Notes under the pieces: model-generated
The model's database searches: none
What the model saw: only the letters and a program-made list of their open reading frames with translations
What the model was told of the DNA's origin: nothing
Program-made: the position numbers and the translations under genes
Assembly (NCBI RefSeq): GCF_900101675.1
Contig: NZ_FNKG01000004.1
Location: forward strand, 248,001 to 312,000
DNA from: Curtobacterium sp. UNCCL20
GTDB taxonomy: Bacteria; Actinomycetota; Actinomycetes; Actinomycetales; Microbacteriaceae
Length of the DNA stretch: 64,000 bases
Direction of reading: 5' to 3'
Shown: positions 24,327 through 32,891 of the stretch, one piece after another
Numbering within the stretch: the stretch's first letter is position 1
How the letters are laid out: the number at the start of each line of letters is the position of its first letter

Positions 24327-25622
24327 TCACACCGGGATGTGGACGGCCTCGCGCTCGCCGACCACCAGGCGCTTGTGCCACGCCAGCGCCCCCTGGTCGG
24401 TGAGGCTCGCGACCTGGTCCACGACGGCCCGGAGCCGCCCGGCGTCGTCGGTCGCCTCGCGCCAGTCGGCGGCGAACCCCGGCTCGAGATCGGCACTGCC
24501 GCTCGCCGCCAGGGCATCGAGCAGTTCGGTCAGGATCCGACGCTGTTCCTCGTACACGGGCTGCCGGTCGCCGTGCGTCATCACGAAGGCGGCGACGATG
24601 CCCTTGAGCACCGCGATCTCGCCGATGATCTCCGGCGGGGTGACCACCGAGGCCGCGAACCGCACGAGCGACCCCGACGCGTAGGACTCCCGCGTCGCGG
24701 TGGTCGCCGTCCGCGCGAAGCGTCCGATGAGCTGCGACGTGAGGTTCTTCAGCTTCGCCGCGTCCTGCCGGGACCCGTCGTACGAGGTCATCCAGAGCGG
24801 CAGCGAACGGAGACGGTCGAACGCCTCGAGCAGCTCGTCGCGGCTGAGGTCGGAGCCGACCCAGGCGTGCATGGCGGACACGATGTCGTTCTCGCCGACC
24901 CGGTCCCCCAGCGCGGCGACGTCGATGAAGCCCGCGACGACGGCGTCCTCGAAGTCGTGCACCGAGTACGCGATGTCGTCGGACAGGTCCATCACCTGCG
25001 CCTCGATGCAGCGCTGGCGACGGGGAGCCCCCGCGCGGAGCCACTCGAAGGCGTCGTGGTCGTCGTCGTAGAAGCCGAACTTCGTGCGCCCGGACGACGC
25101 CTCGGAGACGCCCTGCGCCGCCGGCCACGGGTACTTGCAGCTGGCGTCGAGCGAGGCCCTGGTCAGGTTGAGCCCGTACGGCCGCTCGCCCTCGGAACCG
25201 GAGCGCGGTCCGTAGACCTTCGGCTCCAGGCGGGTGAGGAGCCGGAGCGTCTGCGCGTTCCCCTCGAACCCGCCGATGCCGGCCGCCCAGGCGTTCACCG
25301 CGGTCTCGCCGTTGTGTCCGAACGGCGGGTGACCGATGTCGTGCGCCAGGCACGCGGTGTCGACGACGTCCGGGTCGAGCCCGAGCGAGTCCGCGAGCTC
25401 GCGGCCGACCTGCGCCACCTCGAGCGAGTGCGTCAGGCGGTTGCGGGCGAAGTCGAGCCCGGTCGTCGGGCTGAGCACCTGCGTCTTGGCGGCCAGGCGT
25501 CGGAGCGCGCTGGAGTGCAGGAGCCGGGCACGGTCGCGGGCGAAGTCGGAGCGGCGGTTGCCGTGGGTCTCGGGCAGCCAGCGTTCGGCGTCGGCCGGCC
25601 CGTACGAACTCGTGGCGCTCAT
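24327..25622 (-). CDS. dgt: Deoxyguanosinetriphosphate triphosphohydrolase
   Basis: HD-domain enzyme that hydrolyses dGTP (family members also other dNTPs) to nucleoside and triphosphate, tuning nucleotide pools. It has 431 residues. Seen: RLLHSSALRRLAAKTQV, the first metal His in NRLTHSLEVAQ, the HD pair in ACLAHDIGHPPFGHNGE, and Asp in MDLSDDIAYSVHDFED. The ATG overlaps the dusB stop by 4 bp; the order dusB-dgt-dnaG is a common actinobacterial arrangement. Confidence 0.94.
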   Translation of the reverse strand: MSATSSYGPADAERWLPETHGNRRSDFARDRARLLHSSALRRLAAKTQVLSPTTGLDFARNRLTHSLEVAQVGRELADSLGLDPDVVDTACLAHDIGHPPFGHNGETAVNAWAAGIGGFEGNAQTLRLLTRLEPKVYGPRSGSEGERPYGLNLTRASLDASCKYPWPAAQGVSEASSGRTKFGFYDDDHDAFEWLRAGAPRRQRCIEAQVMDLSDDIAYSVHDFEDAVVAGFIDVAALGDRVGENDIVSAMHAWVGSDLSRDELLEAFDRLRSLPLWMTSYDGSRQDAAKLKNLTSQLIGRFARTATTATRESYASGSLVRFAASVVTPPEIIGEIAVLKGIVAAFVMTHGDRQPVYEEQRRILTELLDALAASGSADLEPGFAADWREATDDAGRLRAVVDQVASLTDQGALAWHKRLVVGEREAVHIPV

Positions 25623-26773
25623 CCGCCGCTGTGGTGCAGCTCGGCGGCGGCGAGGACCTTGCGGAACTCGGAGTCGACGTCGCGGCTCTCGAGCCAGCGG
25701 TCCGGCAGGGCGGTGCGCTTCGGGTGACCGGCGCGGCCGCGCGGACCCTCGGCGTCGGCGCCCGGGTACGGGGCGTCGTGGTCGAGCTGCGCGAGCAGGT
25801 CGTCGATCTCCTGCAGGCTGGACGCCATCGCGAGCCCCGAGCGGACGTCGCCGCCGATCGGGTACCCCTTGAAGTACCACGCCACGTGCTTCCGGATGTC
25901 GCGGCAGCCGTGCTCCTCGGAGCCGAAGAACTCGACGAGGAGTTCGGCGTGCCGGCGGAAGCTCACCGCGACCTCGCCGAGGGTCGGCATGTAGCGCAGC
26001 CCTTCGCCACGGAACGCCGCCGCGAGGTCGCCGAACAGCCACGGCCGACCGAGGCACCCGCGTCCGACGACGACACCGTCGGCCCCGGTCTCGTCGACCA
26101 TGCGGAGCGCGTCCGCCGCCGACCAGATGTCCCCGTTGCCGAGGATCGGGATGTCGGTGACGGTCTCCTTCAGCGTGGCGATCGCCGACCAGTCGGCGTG
26201 CCCCGAGTAGTGCTCGTTCGCGGTGCGCGCGTGCAGCGACACCGCGGCGACGCCGGCGTCCCGCGCGATGCGGGCGGCGTCGAGGTAGGTGAGGTGGTCG
26301 CCGTCGATGCCCTTGCGCATCTTCACGGTCACCGGGACGTCGCCGGCGGCGCGCACGGTCTTCGTCACGAGCTCCTGGAAGAGGTCGAGCTTCCAGGGCA
26401 GCGCCGCCCCGCCGCCCTTCCGCGTGACCTTCGGCACCGGGCACCCGAAGTTCAGGTCGATGTGGTCCGCGCGGTCCTCGCCGACCAGGATCGACGCGGC
26501 CTCGGCCACGGTGTTCGGCTCGACGCCGTACAGCTGGATCGAGCGCGGCGTCTCGGACTCGTGGTGCTGGATGAGCTGCATCGACACGGGGGTCCGCTCG
26601 ACCAGCGCACGCGAGGTGATCATCTCGCAGACGTACAGTCCGGCGCCGTACTCGCGGCACAGCCGGCGGTACGCCATGTTCGTGATGCCCGCCATCGGCG
26701 CGAGCACGACGGGCACGTCGACCTCGATGGGGCCGATGCGCAGGGGCTTCACTGGGGCTTGTGTGATCGTCAT
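25619..26773 (-). CDS. dusB: tRNA dihydrouridine synthase B
   Basis: Flavin enzyme reducing specific uridines in tRNA D-loops. It has 384 residues with a TIM barrel. Seen: VVLAPMAGITNMAYRRLC, the catalytic Cys in DLNFGCPVPKVTRKGGG (near residue 110), VKMRKGIDGDH, and FMN-binding GNGDIWSA and VGRGCLGRPWLF. It heads the dusB-dgt pair and is divergent from the ybaK-type gene, about 50 bp away. Confidence 0.95.
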   Translation of the reverse strand: MTITQAPVKPLRIGPIEVDVPVVLAPMAGITNMAYRRLCREYGAGLYVCEMITSRALVERTPVSMQLIQHHESETPRSIQLYGVEPNTVAEAASILVGEDRADHIDLNFGCPVPKVTRKGGGAALPWKLDLFQELVTKTVRAAGDVPVTVKMRKGIDGDHLTYLDAARIARDAGVAAVSLHARTANEHYSGHADWSAIATLKETVTDIPILGNGDIWSAADALRMVDETGADGVVVGRGCLGRPWLFGDLAAAFRGEGLRYMPTLGEVAVSFRRHAELLVEFFGSEEHGCRDIRKHVAWYFKGYPIGGDVRSGLAMASSLQEIDDLLAQLDHDAPYPGADAEGPRGRAGHPKRTALPDRWLESRDVDSEFRKVLAAAELHHSGG

Positions 26774-26807
26774 ACCGGACCCATTCTCCCACGTCGGTGC
26801 CCGCCGG

Positions 26808-26813
26808 TAGCGT
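26808..26813 (+). promoter_or_regulatory. -10 box of YbaK-type gene (leaderless)
   Basis: TAGCGT followed by 7 nt (tctcccc) and the ATG. Confidence 0.5.
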
Positions 26814-26820
26814 TCTCCCC

Positions 26821-27303
26821 ATGACGACCGACGCCATCACCAGGTTCGACGCCGATGCAGAGGCCCGCGGCCTCCGGGTCGAGGTCGTCGAACGCCCCGC
26901 GGCGAACTCCCTGCACGAGGCCGCCGGACTCCTCGGCATCGACCCCGGGGACATCGTCAAGACCCTGGTCGTGAAGCGTCACGACGGCGACTTCGTCCTC
27001 GCGCTCGTGCCCGGCGGGCGCAGCATCGCGTGGAAGAAGCTCCGCAGCGTCGTCGGCGTCAACAAGCTGTCCATGCCCGACGCGGCGACGGCGCTCCGGG
27101 CCTCCGGGTACGAACGCGGGACCATCACGCCGATCGGTGCGACGGGCGACCTGCCGGTGTACGCCGACGAGCGGATCCTCGGCCGCCGGATCGCGCTGGG
27201 CGCCGGTCGGCAGGGTGCGAGCGCGTTCGTCGACGCCGACGACCTCGTCGCGGCGTACGGCGCGACGGTCGCCGACATCACCGACGAGGAACCGGTCCGG
27301 TAG
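26821..27303 (+). CDS. ybaK: YbaK/EbsC-type aminoacyl-tRNA deacylase
   Basis: Trans-editing hydrolase that clears mischarged tRNA (Cys-tRNAPro for YbaK; other family members act on Ala or other residues). It has 160 residues. Seen: HEAAGLLGIDPGDIVKTLVV with the Lys that orients the tRNA end, LVPGGRSIAWKKL, and the closing GRRIALGAGRQGASAFVDAD. ATG at 26821 is preferred over an upstream GTG because a -10 box lies 7 nt before it. Single gene, divergent from dusB. Confidence 0.9.
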   Translation: MTTDAITRFDADAEARGLRVEVVERPAANSLHEAAGLLGIDPGDIVKTLVVKRHDGDFVLALVPGGRSIAWKKLRSVVGVNKLSMPDAATALRASGYERGTITPIGATGDLPVYADERILGRRIALGAGRQGASAFVDADDLVAAYGATVADITDEEPVR

Positions 27304-27338
27304 CGACCGCAGTCGCGCTCGCGGACGGACGATCCGCG

Positions 27339-27593
27339 TCAGTCCGGGACCTCGCTCCAGTCGCCCTCGGCGGCGGGGACGAAGCACGAGTCACCCTCGC
27401 AGACCGGCGCGCCGCCGGGCGCGACGAGCGTGAGGAGGGCGGGTCGCGCCTCCAGAACATCGTCGGACTGGAGGCGCGGCTCGGCCGAGCCGACGAGGCG
27501 GACGTCCAGGGCGGGTCGCGACTGCGATCCGGCGAGAACATCGTCGGACTGGAGGCGCGGCTCGGCCGAGCCGACGAGGCGGACGTCCGTCAC
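27339..27593 (-). pseudogene. Small ORF: probable displaced 3' end of the DsbA gene plus repeat
   Basis: The open frame of 84 codons starts at a GTG overlapping the DsbA stop but in another frame. Its first two-thirds are two copies of the duplicated repeat (DVRLVGSAEPRLQSDDVL twice). Its last third, LLTLVAPGGAPVCEGDSCFV and a short acidic tail, looks like a genuine protein end: as I recall, many actinobacterial FrnE-like DsbA proteins end in a CxxxxC-type motif. I read this as the original DsbA C terminus cut off by repeat insertion. It may not be expressed as a protein of its own. Confidence 0.4.
27454..27588. repeat. 81-bp tandem duplication carrying a CTGGAGGC-family palindrome
   Basis: A 54-bp block (27454-27507) recurs identically at 27535-27588, 81 bp apart; the flanking agggcgggtcgcg is also repeated. 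Each block contains GGACTGGAGGCGCGG and the palindrome CTCGGCCGAG. The period is a multiple of three. Confidence 0.9.
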
Positions 27594-28324
27594 CGGGTCA
27601 CCTCCGCGTCTGCTGCCGCGTCCTCGGCGGCACGCTGCTCCGCGTCCGCGAGGTCTGACGGCGTCGTCTCGCGGAGCGCGACCACCTGCGTGAGCACCTG
27701 CTCGAACGCACTCGGGTCCTGCGCGCCGGACACGCCGTACTTGCCGTCGATGACGAAGAACGGGACGCCGTTGATGCCGAACGCCTGCGCCTGGGCCTGG
27801 TCGGCGCGGACCGCTGCGAGCTGCGAGTCGTCGCGGAGCGTGGCGAGCACCTCGTCGCGGTCGAGTCCGATCTCGGCGGCGAGGGACGCCAGCGACTCGT
27901 CCTGCCCGACGTGCTCACCGCGCTCGAAGTAGGCGGCGAAGAGGCGCTCCACCATCTCGAGCTGCTTGCCCTGCTCCTTGGCGAGGTGGATGACCTGGTG
28001 CGCCTTCACCGTGTTGGTGTGGTGCATCGACTCGAAGTCGTAGTCGAGCCCGACGGAGGCGGCGATGCCGGTGACCTGGTCGAGCATCTGCTGGGCCTGC
28101 TGGACGGGCATGCCCTTGTGGCCGGAGAGGAACTCGGCCTCGGTGCCCTCGAAGTCGACGGGCGTGTCCGGGCTGAGTTCGAAGGAGTGGTACTCGACCT
28201 CGACCGGGCGGGCCGAGTCCGTCGCGGCGAAGGCGGCGACGCCGGCCTCGAACTTCCGCTTGCCGATGTAGCACCAGGGGCAGGCGATGTCCGACCAGAC
28301 ATCGACCTTCACAGAGTCGTTCAT
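27590..28324 (-). CDS. DsbA-family (FrnE-like) thiol oxidoreductase, C terminus probably altered
   Basis: Thioredoxin-fold protein of 244 residues without a signal peptide, so cytoplasmic like FrnE. Seen: active site CPWC (Cys15, Cys18) in SDIACPWCYIGKRKFE, and the cis-proline segment INGVPFFVIDGKYGVSGAQ near 190. The role is disulfide exchange or isomerisation, in some relatives oxidative-stress resistance. The stop lies at the edge of a duplicated repeat, and downstream, in another frame, is what looks like the normal C terminus. A frameshifting insertion therefore probably replaced the last 30 or so residues. Confidence 0.88.
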   Translation of the reverse strand: MNDSVKVDVWSDIACPWCYIGKRKFEAGVAAFAATDSARPVEVEYHSFELSPDTPVDFEGTEAEFLSGHKGMPVQQAQQMLDQVTGIAASVGLDYDFESMHHTNTVKAHQVIHLAKEQGKQLEMVERLFAAYFERGEHVGQDESLASLAAEIGLDRDEVLATLRDDSQLAAVRADQAQAQAFGINGVPFFVIDGKYGVSGAQDPSAFEQVLTQVVALRETTPSDLADAEQRAAEDAAADAEVTR

Positions 28325-28386
28325 GCTGTCCGCAACCGCCGTCCCTCCGCGCTCATTCCCGCCGGCGACGCTCAGCCCGTCGTGCA

Positions 28387-28450
28387 GAACACCGGTGTTC
28401 GTCTGCCGAACCCCGACATGCGTGGGTGCGACTGACGAACACCGGTGTTT
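28387..28450. repeat. Nested palindrome with two GAACACCGGTGTTC copies
   Basis: GAACACCGGTGTTC at 28387-28400 is a perfect palindrome; AACACCGGTGTT recurs at 28438-28449. The two copies with flanking cgtc/gacg form a larger inverted repeat of about 17 bp separated by 30 nt. It sits between glyS (upstream) and dsbA, both on the minus strand, so it may also terminate glyS. Confidence 0.8.
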
Positions 28451-28468
28451 TGCGGACGAGCGCCCGGG

Positions 28469-29854
28469 CTACGCGCCGAGCAACCGCGCCGCGAGGTACC
28501 CCTGCAGCTGGTCGAGCGCCACACGCTCCTGCGACATCGTGTCGCGCTCCCGCACCGTGACGGCCTTGTCCTCGAGCGTGTCGAAGTCCACCGTGATGCA
28601 GAACGGCGTGCCGATCTCGTCGTGGCGACGGTAGCGACGACCGATCGCACCGGCGTCGTCGAAGTCGACGTTCCAGTACTTCCGCAGGTCGTCGGCGAGC
28701 CCGCGGGCCACCGGCGACAGCTGCTCGTTGCGGGACAGCGGCAGGACGGCGGCCTTCACCGGAGCCAGGCGCGGGTCGAGGCGCAGGACGGTGCGCTTGT
28801 CGACGCCGCCCTTCGCGTTCGGGGCCTCGTCCTCGTGGTACGCGTCGAGCAGGAACGCCATGAGTGCACGCGTCAGGCCGAAGGACGGCTCGATGACGTA
28901 CGGCACGTACTTCTCGTTCGCAGCCTGGTCGAAGTAGCGGAGGTCCTTGCCGGACGACTCGATGTGGTTGTTGAGGTCGAAGTCGGTGCGGTTCGCGACG
29001 CCCATGAGTTCGCCCCACTCGGTGCCGGCGAAGCCGAAGCGGTACTCGATGTCGGCGGTCGCGTCGGAGTAGTGCGCGCGCTCCCCGTCGGGCACGTCGA
29101 AGCGGCGGAGGTTCTCCGGGTCGATGCCGAGGTCGGTGAAGAACGCGACGGAGTCGGCGATCCACTGCTCGTAGTGCTCCTGCGCTGTGGCCGGCGGGAC
29201 GAAGTACTCGATCTCCATCTGCTCGAACTCGCGCGTGCGGAAGATGAAGTTGCCGGGCGTGATCTCGTTGCGGAACGCCTTGCCGACCTGACCGATGCCG
29301 AACGGGGGCTTCATGCGGCTGGTCGTGACGACCTGGGCGAAGTCGACGAAGATGCCCTGCGCCGTCTCCGGGCGGAGGAAGTTCAGGCCCTCCTCCGACT
29401 CGACCGGGCCGAGGTAGGTCTTGAGCATGCCGGAGAACTCGCGCGGCTCGGTCCACTGGCCGCGGGTGCCGCAGTTCGGGCACGCGATCTCGGCCATGCC
29501 GCCCTCGGGCGCCCGGTTCTTCTTCGCCTCGAACGCCTCGATGAGGTGGTCCTCGCGGAAGCGGTGGTGGCAGTGCAGGCACTCGACGAGCGGGTCGGTG
29601 AAGGTCGCGACGTGGCCCGAGGCCTCCCACACCTTGCGGGGCAGGATCACGGCGGAGTCGAGGCCGACCATGTCACCGCGGCCGCGGACGAACCGCTGCC
29701 ACCACTGGCGCTTGATGTTCTCCTTGAGCTCGACGCCGAGGGGCCCGTAGTCCCAGGCGGAGCGGGATCCGCCGTAGATCTCCCCCGACTGGAAGACGAA
29801 GCCACGGCCCTTGGCCAGGGCGATGACGCTGTCGAGACGGGAGGACTGTGCCAA
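28469..29854 (-). CDS. glyS: Glycyl-tRNA synthetase (homodimeric type)
   Basis: Charges tRNA-Gly. It has 461 residues. Seen: class II motif 1 region [19 protein letters not shown], a zinc-like module CLHC and CPNCGTRG, motif 2 [20 protein letters not shown], and motif 3 [14 protein letters not shown]. The TTG at 29854 is chosen because it has a tggag ribosome site and gives the usual [15 protein letters not shown] start; the frame stays open to 29920 without homology. A possible -10 (TAGCAT, 29908-29913) lies upstream. No T-box is seen. Confidence 0.95.
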   Translation of the reverse strand: MAQSSRLDSVIALAKGRGFVFQSGEIYGGSRSAWDYGPLGVELKENIKRQWWQRFVRGRGDMVGLDSAVILPRKVWEASGHVATFTDPLVECLHCHHRFREDHLIEAFEAKKNRAPEGGMAEIACPNCGTRGQWTEPREFSGMLKTYLGPVESEEGLNFLRPETAQGIFVDFAQVVTTSRMKPPFGIGQVGKAFRNEITPGNFIFRTREFEQMEIEYFVPPATAQEHYEQWIADSVAFFTDLGIDPENLRRFDVPDGERAHYSDATADIEYRFGFAGTEWGELMGVANRTDFDLNNHIESSGKDLRYFDQAANEKYVPYVIEPSFGLTRALMAFLLDAYHEDEAPNAKGGVDKRTVLRLDPRLAPVKAAVLPLSRNEQLSPVARGLADDLRKYWNVDFDDAGAIGRRYRRHDEIGTPFCITVDFDTLEDKAVTVRERDTMSQERVALDQLQGYLAARLLGA

Positions 29855-29950
29855 GGGGACTCCAGAGATCGCGGAGCTGGGTGCTCGGTGTGCGGGCTGA
29901 CCCGGCAATGCTAGCGGCACGGGAGGCCCGCCCCACCCCCGCCGGATCCC

Positions 29951-31045
29951 TCACCTCCCCGACGCGCCCGGCTCCACCCCCGCCAGCGCGGTCGCGACGT
30001 CGGTCACGTCGGACACGTCGTTCCAGAGGTGGAACGCGATCCGCAGCCGTCCGGCCCGCCCCGACGCGGTGATGCCCGCGGCGGTGAGCGCACGCAGACC
30101 GGTGCCCTCGGGGTCCGCGAACGTGACGATCGCCTGCCCACCCGAGCCGTGCCCCTGCCGGGGCTCCCCCAACGCCTCGCAGAGCCGGTCTGCGAGTCCG
30201 GTGGCGTGCCTCCAGGTCGCGTGTGGGTCGAGCGAGGCCGCGTGCCGGAGCGCGGCGACGGCTCCGGGCCAGGCCTGCCAGGCCGGGGACACGTCGAACC
30301 GGCGGGCGTCGTCGGCCAGGTGCATGGCGGGTCCGTAGCAGGAAGACCAGACGTCCTCGCCCGCGTACCACCCGGCCTGCACGGGGCGGAGGCGACCGAG
30401 CGCGGTGTCGGAGAGCGTCATGAAGGCGACGCCGCGGGGCGCGCAGAGCCACTTGTACGCGTGCGTGATCGTGACGTCGAAGGGTTCGGCCGAGACGGGC
30501 AGGACCCCGACGGCCTGGGTGAGGTCGCAGAGCGTCAGGGCGCCGACCCGCCGAGCCGCGGCGACCACCGGTGCCGGGTCGGTGACCGTGCCGGTGGCGG
30601 ACTGCACCGCGGACCAGGCGACGAGTGCGGTGTCGGGGCCGACCGCGCCGGCGAGCTCGTCGAGCGGGACACTCCGCACGTGCACGCCACGGTGCGCCTG
30701 CGCCAGGAAGGGGAACACGACGGAGCTGAAGTCGCCGTCCGGGACGACCACCTCGGCGCCGTCGGGCACGGCGTCGGCGACGACGGCGGCCATCACCGAG
30801 GTCTGCGAACCGGTGGCGACCCGCGCTGCCGGCACGCCGACGAGGTCCGCGAAGAGCGCGCGCCCCTCGTCGACGAGCGCACCGTAATGCGCCGGCGTGG
30901 TCTCGGCACGCGACCACGCGTCGAGGTCGGCGCGCTGCGCGGCGAGCGTGCCGAGCGACGGGAGGCCGGCGGTGCACGCCGCGAGGTACCCGCGGCCCGC
31001 GGGGAACGCGTCGGTGCAGAACGGGTCCGTGGGGATCGTGTCCAT
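29951..31045 (-). CDS. Class V aminotransferase (kynureninase/cysteine desulfurase fold), role unknown
   Basis: PLP enzyme of 364 residues. Seen: substrate-binding TGSQTSVMAAVVA, Asp in LCDLTQAVGVLPVS, and the PLP lysine in THAYKWLCAPRGVAFM (near 213). It lacks the long cysteine-bearing loop of true IscS/SufS, so cysteine desulfurase activity is not favoured; isopenicillin-epimerase-like or kynureninase-like chemistry is possible. It is divergent from a LysR regulator 71 bp away, the classic arrangement of a regulator and its single target. Confidence 0.83.
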   Translation of the reverse strand: MDTIPTDPFCTDAFPAGRGYLAACTAGLPSLGTLAAQRADLDAWSRAETTPAHYGALVDEGRALFADLVGVPAARVATGSQTSVMAAVVADAVPDGAEVVVPDGDFSSVVFPFLAQAHRGVHVRSVPLDELAGAVGPDTALVAWSAVQSATGTVTDPAPVVAAARRVGALTLCDLTQAVGVLPVSAEPFDVTITHAYKWLCAPRGVAFMTLSDTALGRLRPVQAGWYAGEDVWSSCYGPAMHLADDARRFDVSPAWQAWPGAVAALRHAASLDPHATWRHATGLADRLCEALGEPRQGHGSGGQAIVTFADPEGTGLRALTAAGITASGRAGRLRIAFHLWNDVSDVTDVATALAGVEPGASGR

Positions 31046-31071
31046 GTCCGCCAGGGTCCTCCCGCCCAGGT

Positions 31072-31119
31072 CATCACACCAGGGCAGGTTCGTTGTGCCA
31101 CGGATAACATCGTGTGATG
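31072..31119. promoter_or_regulatory. Candidate LysR operator in divergent promoter region
   Basis: Inverted repeat CATCACAC (31072-31079) and GTGTGATG (31112-31119) spans the gap between the two divergent genes; the right arm overlaps the regulator's start codon, which fits autorepression. Confidence 0.45.
31105..31110 (+). promoter_or_regulatory. -10 box of LysR gene (leaderless)
   Basis: TAACAT followed by 6 nt and ATG at 31117; favours that ATG over the GTG at 31114. Confidence 0.5.
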
Positions 31120-32049
31120 GACGACATCGACCCGCAGCTCCTCCGCGTGCTCCGCGCCGTCGCCGACAACGGGTCGATCTCCCGCGCCGCCACCGTCCTC
31201 GGGTCGAGCCAACCGGCCGTCAGCCAGCTGCTGACACGGGCGGAGCAGCGCCTCGGGCACGCACTCGTCCTCCGGGGTGGACGCGGTGCGACGCTCACCC
31301 ACGCGGGACAGGTGCTCGCCGAACACGCCCTGCACGTGCAGCTCGCGCTGACCGCGGCGCGCGAGGACCTCGACGCCGTGGGCGGGCTCACCCGTGGCCG
31401 TGTGCGGCTCGCCGGGTTCCCGAGCGCGTCCTCGGCCCTCGTGCCCGCGGTGCTCGCCCGGCTCGCCGCGACGGCTCCCGGGGTGACGACGTCGTACGTC
31501 GAGGTCGAGCCTCCGGAGGCGCTCGATCTGCTGCGCGCCGGCGAGGTCGACGTCGCGCTCACCTTCACCTACGTCGGGGACGAGGTCGGGGCCGTCCCGG
31601 ACCCGGGGCTCGTCACCCGGGCGCTCGGCCGGGATCCGCTCGCGCTGGTGACGCCGGTCGGCGCGGGCCGGCCCGTCGGCGGCGGCGGCGGCGGCTCCAC
31701 CGTCGTGGACCTCGCCTCCCACCGCGACGCCCGGTGGATCGGCGGGTGCCCGCGCTGCCGTGGCCACCTGCTCGCCTCGTGCGCGAGCGCCGGGTTCACG
31801 CCGGACATCGTGCTCGAGACGGACAACGCGGCTGCTGTCGTGGGGCTCGTCGCGGCCGGACTCGGCGTCGCACTGCTCCCGCGGCTGGCACTCGCGACCG
31901 CGGTCATCCCCGCGGAGGTCGCCGTCGACCCGGTGCACGACGACCTGGCTCGCCGCGTCGAGGTCGTCGTCGCCCGCGGTGCCGACCGGGTGCCGAGCGT
32001 CCGCGCGGCACTCGACGCGGTGCGGTCCGCAGCACGTCTCCTCGAGTGA
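31117..32049 (+). CDS. LysR-family transcriptional regulator
   Basis: About 310 residues. The N-terminal winged helix has the LysR HTH (NGSISRAATVLGSSQPAVSQ, about 20-39) and LTHAGQVLAEHA; the periplasmic-binding-like effector domain follows, with a short Gly-rich insertion (about 190-196) and an unusual CPRCRGHLLASC cysteine cluster where effector-domain residues usually vary. It most likely controls the divergent class V aminotransferase gene and itself through the intervening inverted repeat. The effector is unknown. Confidence 0.9.
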   Translation: MDDIDPQLLRVLRAVADNGSISRAATVLGSSQPAVSQLLTRAEQRLGHALVLRGGRGATLTHAGQVLAEHALHVQLALTAAREDLDAVGGLTRGRVRLAGFPSASSALVPAVLARLAATAPGVTTSYVEVEPPEALDLLRAGEVDVALTFTYVGDEVGAVPDPGLVTRALGRDPLALVTPVGAGRPVGGGGGGSTVVDLASHRDARWIGGCPRCRGHLLASCASAGFTPDIVLETDNAAAVVGLVAAGLGVALLPRLALATAVIPAEVAVDPVHDDLARRVEVVVARGADRVPSVRAALDAVRSAARLLE

Positions 32050-32093
32050 CACGCCGACGGGGCTGCCGCGTGCATCGCGGCTCGGCTCCGCCG

Positions 32094-32891
32094 TCACGCC
32101 GTGGGCGCGTCCACCGCCCCGCCGAACCGTCGGTCACGGCGTGCGTACTGCTCGATCGCTCCCCACAGGTCGGTGCGCCGGAAGTCCGGCCAGAGCTTGT
32201 CGAGGAAGACCATCTCGGCGTAGGCGGACTGCCAGAGCATGAAGTTGGACGTCCGCTGCTCCCCCGAGCTCCGGAGGAACAGGTCCACATCGGGCTGGTC
32301 CGGCACGTACAACCGCTTCGCCAGGGTCTTCTCGGAGACCTGGCTCGGCTTCAGGCGCCCGGCAGCGACGTCCTCGGCGATGCCCTTGACCGCGTCGACG
32401 ATCTCGTTCCGACCGCCGTAGTTGATGCACATCGTCAACGTGCAGACGTCGTTGTGCGCGGTCATGCGCTCGGCGATCTGCAGCTCGTCGATCACGCTCC
32501 GCCAGAGCTTGGGCCGACGGCCGGCCCACCGGATCCGGACCCCCCACGCATCGAGTTGTTCTCGGCGACGGTGCAGGACCTCCCTGTTGAAGCCCATCAG
32601 GAACCGGACCTCGTCGGGTGACCGCTTCCAGTTCTCGGTCGAGAAGGCGTACGCCGAGACGTGCTTCACCCCGATCTGCACGGCCCCGGCGACCGCTTCG
32701 AGGAGCGTCGCCTCGCCTGCTCGGTGCCCTTCGATCCGGGTGAGTCCGCGCTGGTTCGCCCACCGGCCGTTGCCGTCCATGACGATCGCCACGTGCTCCG
32801 GCACGAACTGCTTCGGGATCGCCGGAGGCTGCTCGCCCGTCCAGTCGACGGGCTTCAGCGGCTCGGACTCGGCGTACCGGCGAGGGCTCAT
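32094..32891 (-). CDS. uppS: Isoprenyl transferase (undecaprenyl/decaprenyl diphosphate synthase)
   Basis: cis-Prenyltransferase adding isopentenyl units to make the polyprenyl-phosphate carrier for cell-wall synthesis. It has 265 residues. Seen: catalytic Asp in [41 protein letters not shown], and [20 protein letters not shown]. Actinobacteria often have two such enzymes (short and long chain); product length cannot be told here. The ATG overlaps the recO stop (ATGA). Confidence 0.94.
   Translation of the reverse strand: MSPRRYAESEPLKPVDWTGEQPPAIPKQFVPEHVAIVMDGNGRWANQRGLTRIEGHRAGEATLLEAVAGAVQIGVKHVSAYAFSTENWKRSPDEVRFLMGFNREVLHRRREQLDAWGVRIRWAGRRPKLWRSVIDELQIAERMTAHNDVCTLTMCINYGGRNEIVDAVKGIAEDVAAGRLKPSQVSEKTLAKRLYVPDQPDVDLFLRSSGEQRTSNFMLWQSAYAEMVFLDKLWPDFRRTDLWGAIEQYARRDRRFGGAVDAPTA

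Noticed and set aside
29855..29950. T-box riboswitch upstream of glyS
   Set aside because: The gap is under 100 bp, with no specifier loop, T-box sequence or terminator/antiterminator pair visible.
29951..31045. Cysteine desulfurase (IscS/SufS)
   Set aside because: The PLP lysine is present but the catalytic cysteine loop is absent and no Fe-S cluster genes are adjacent.
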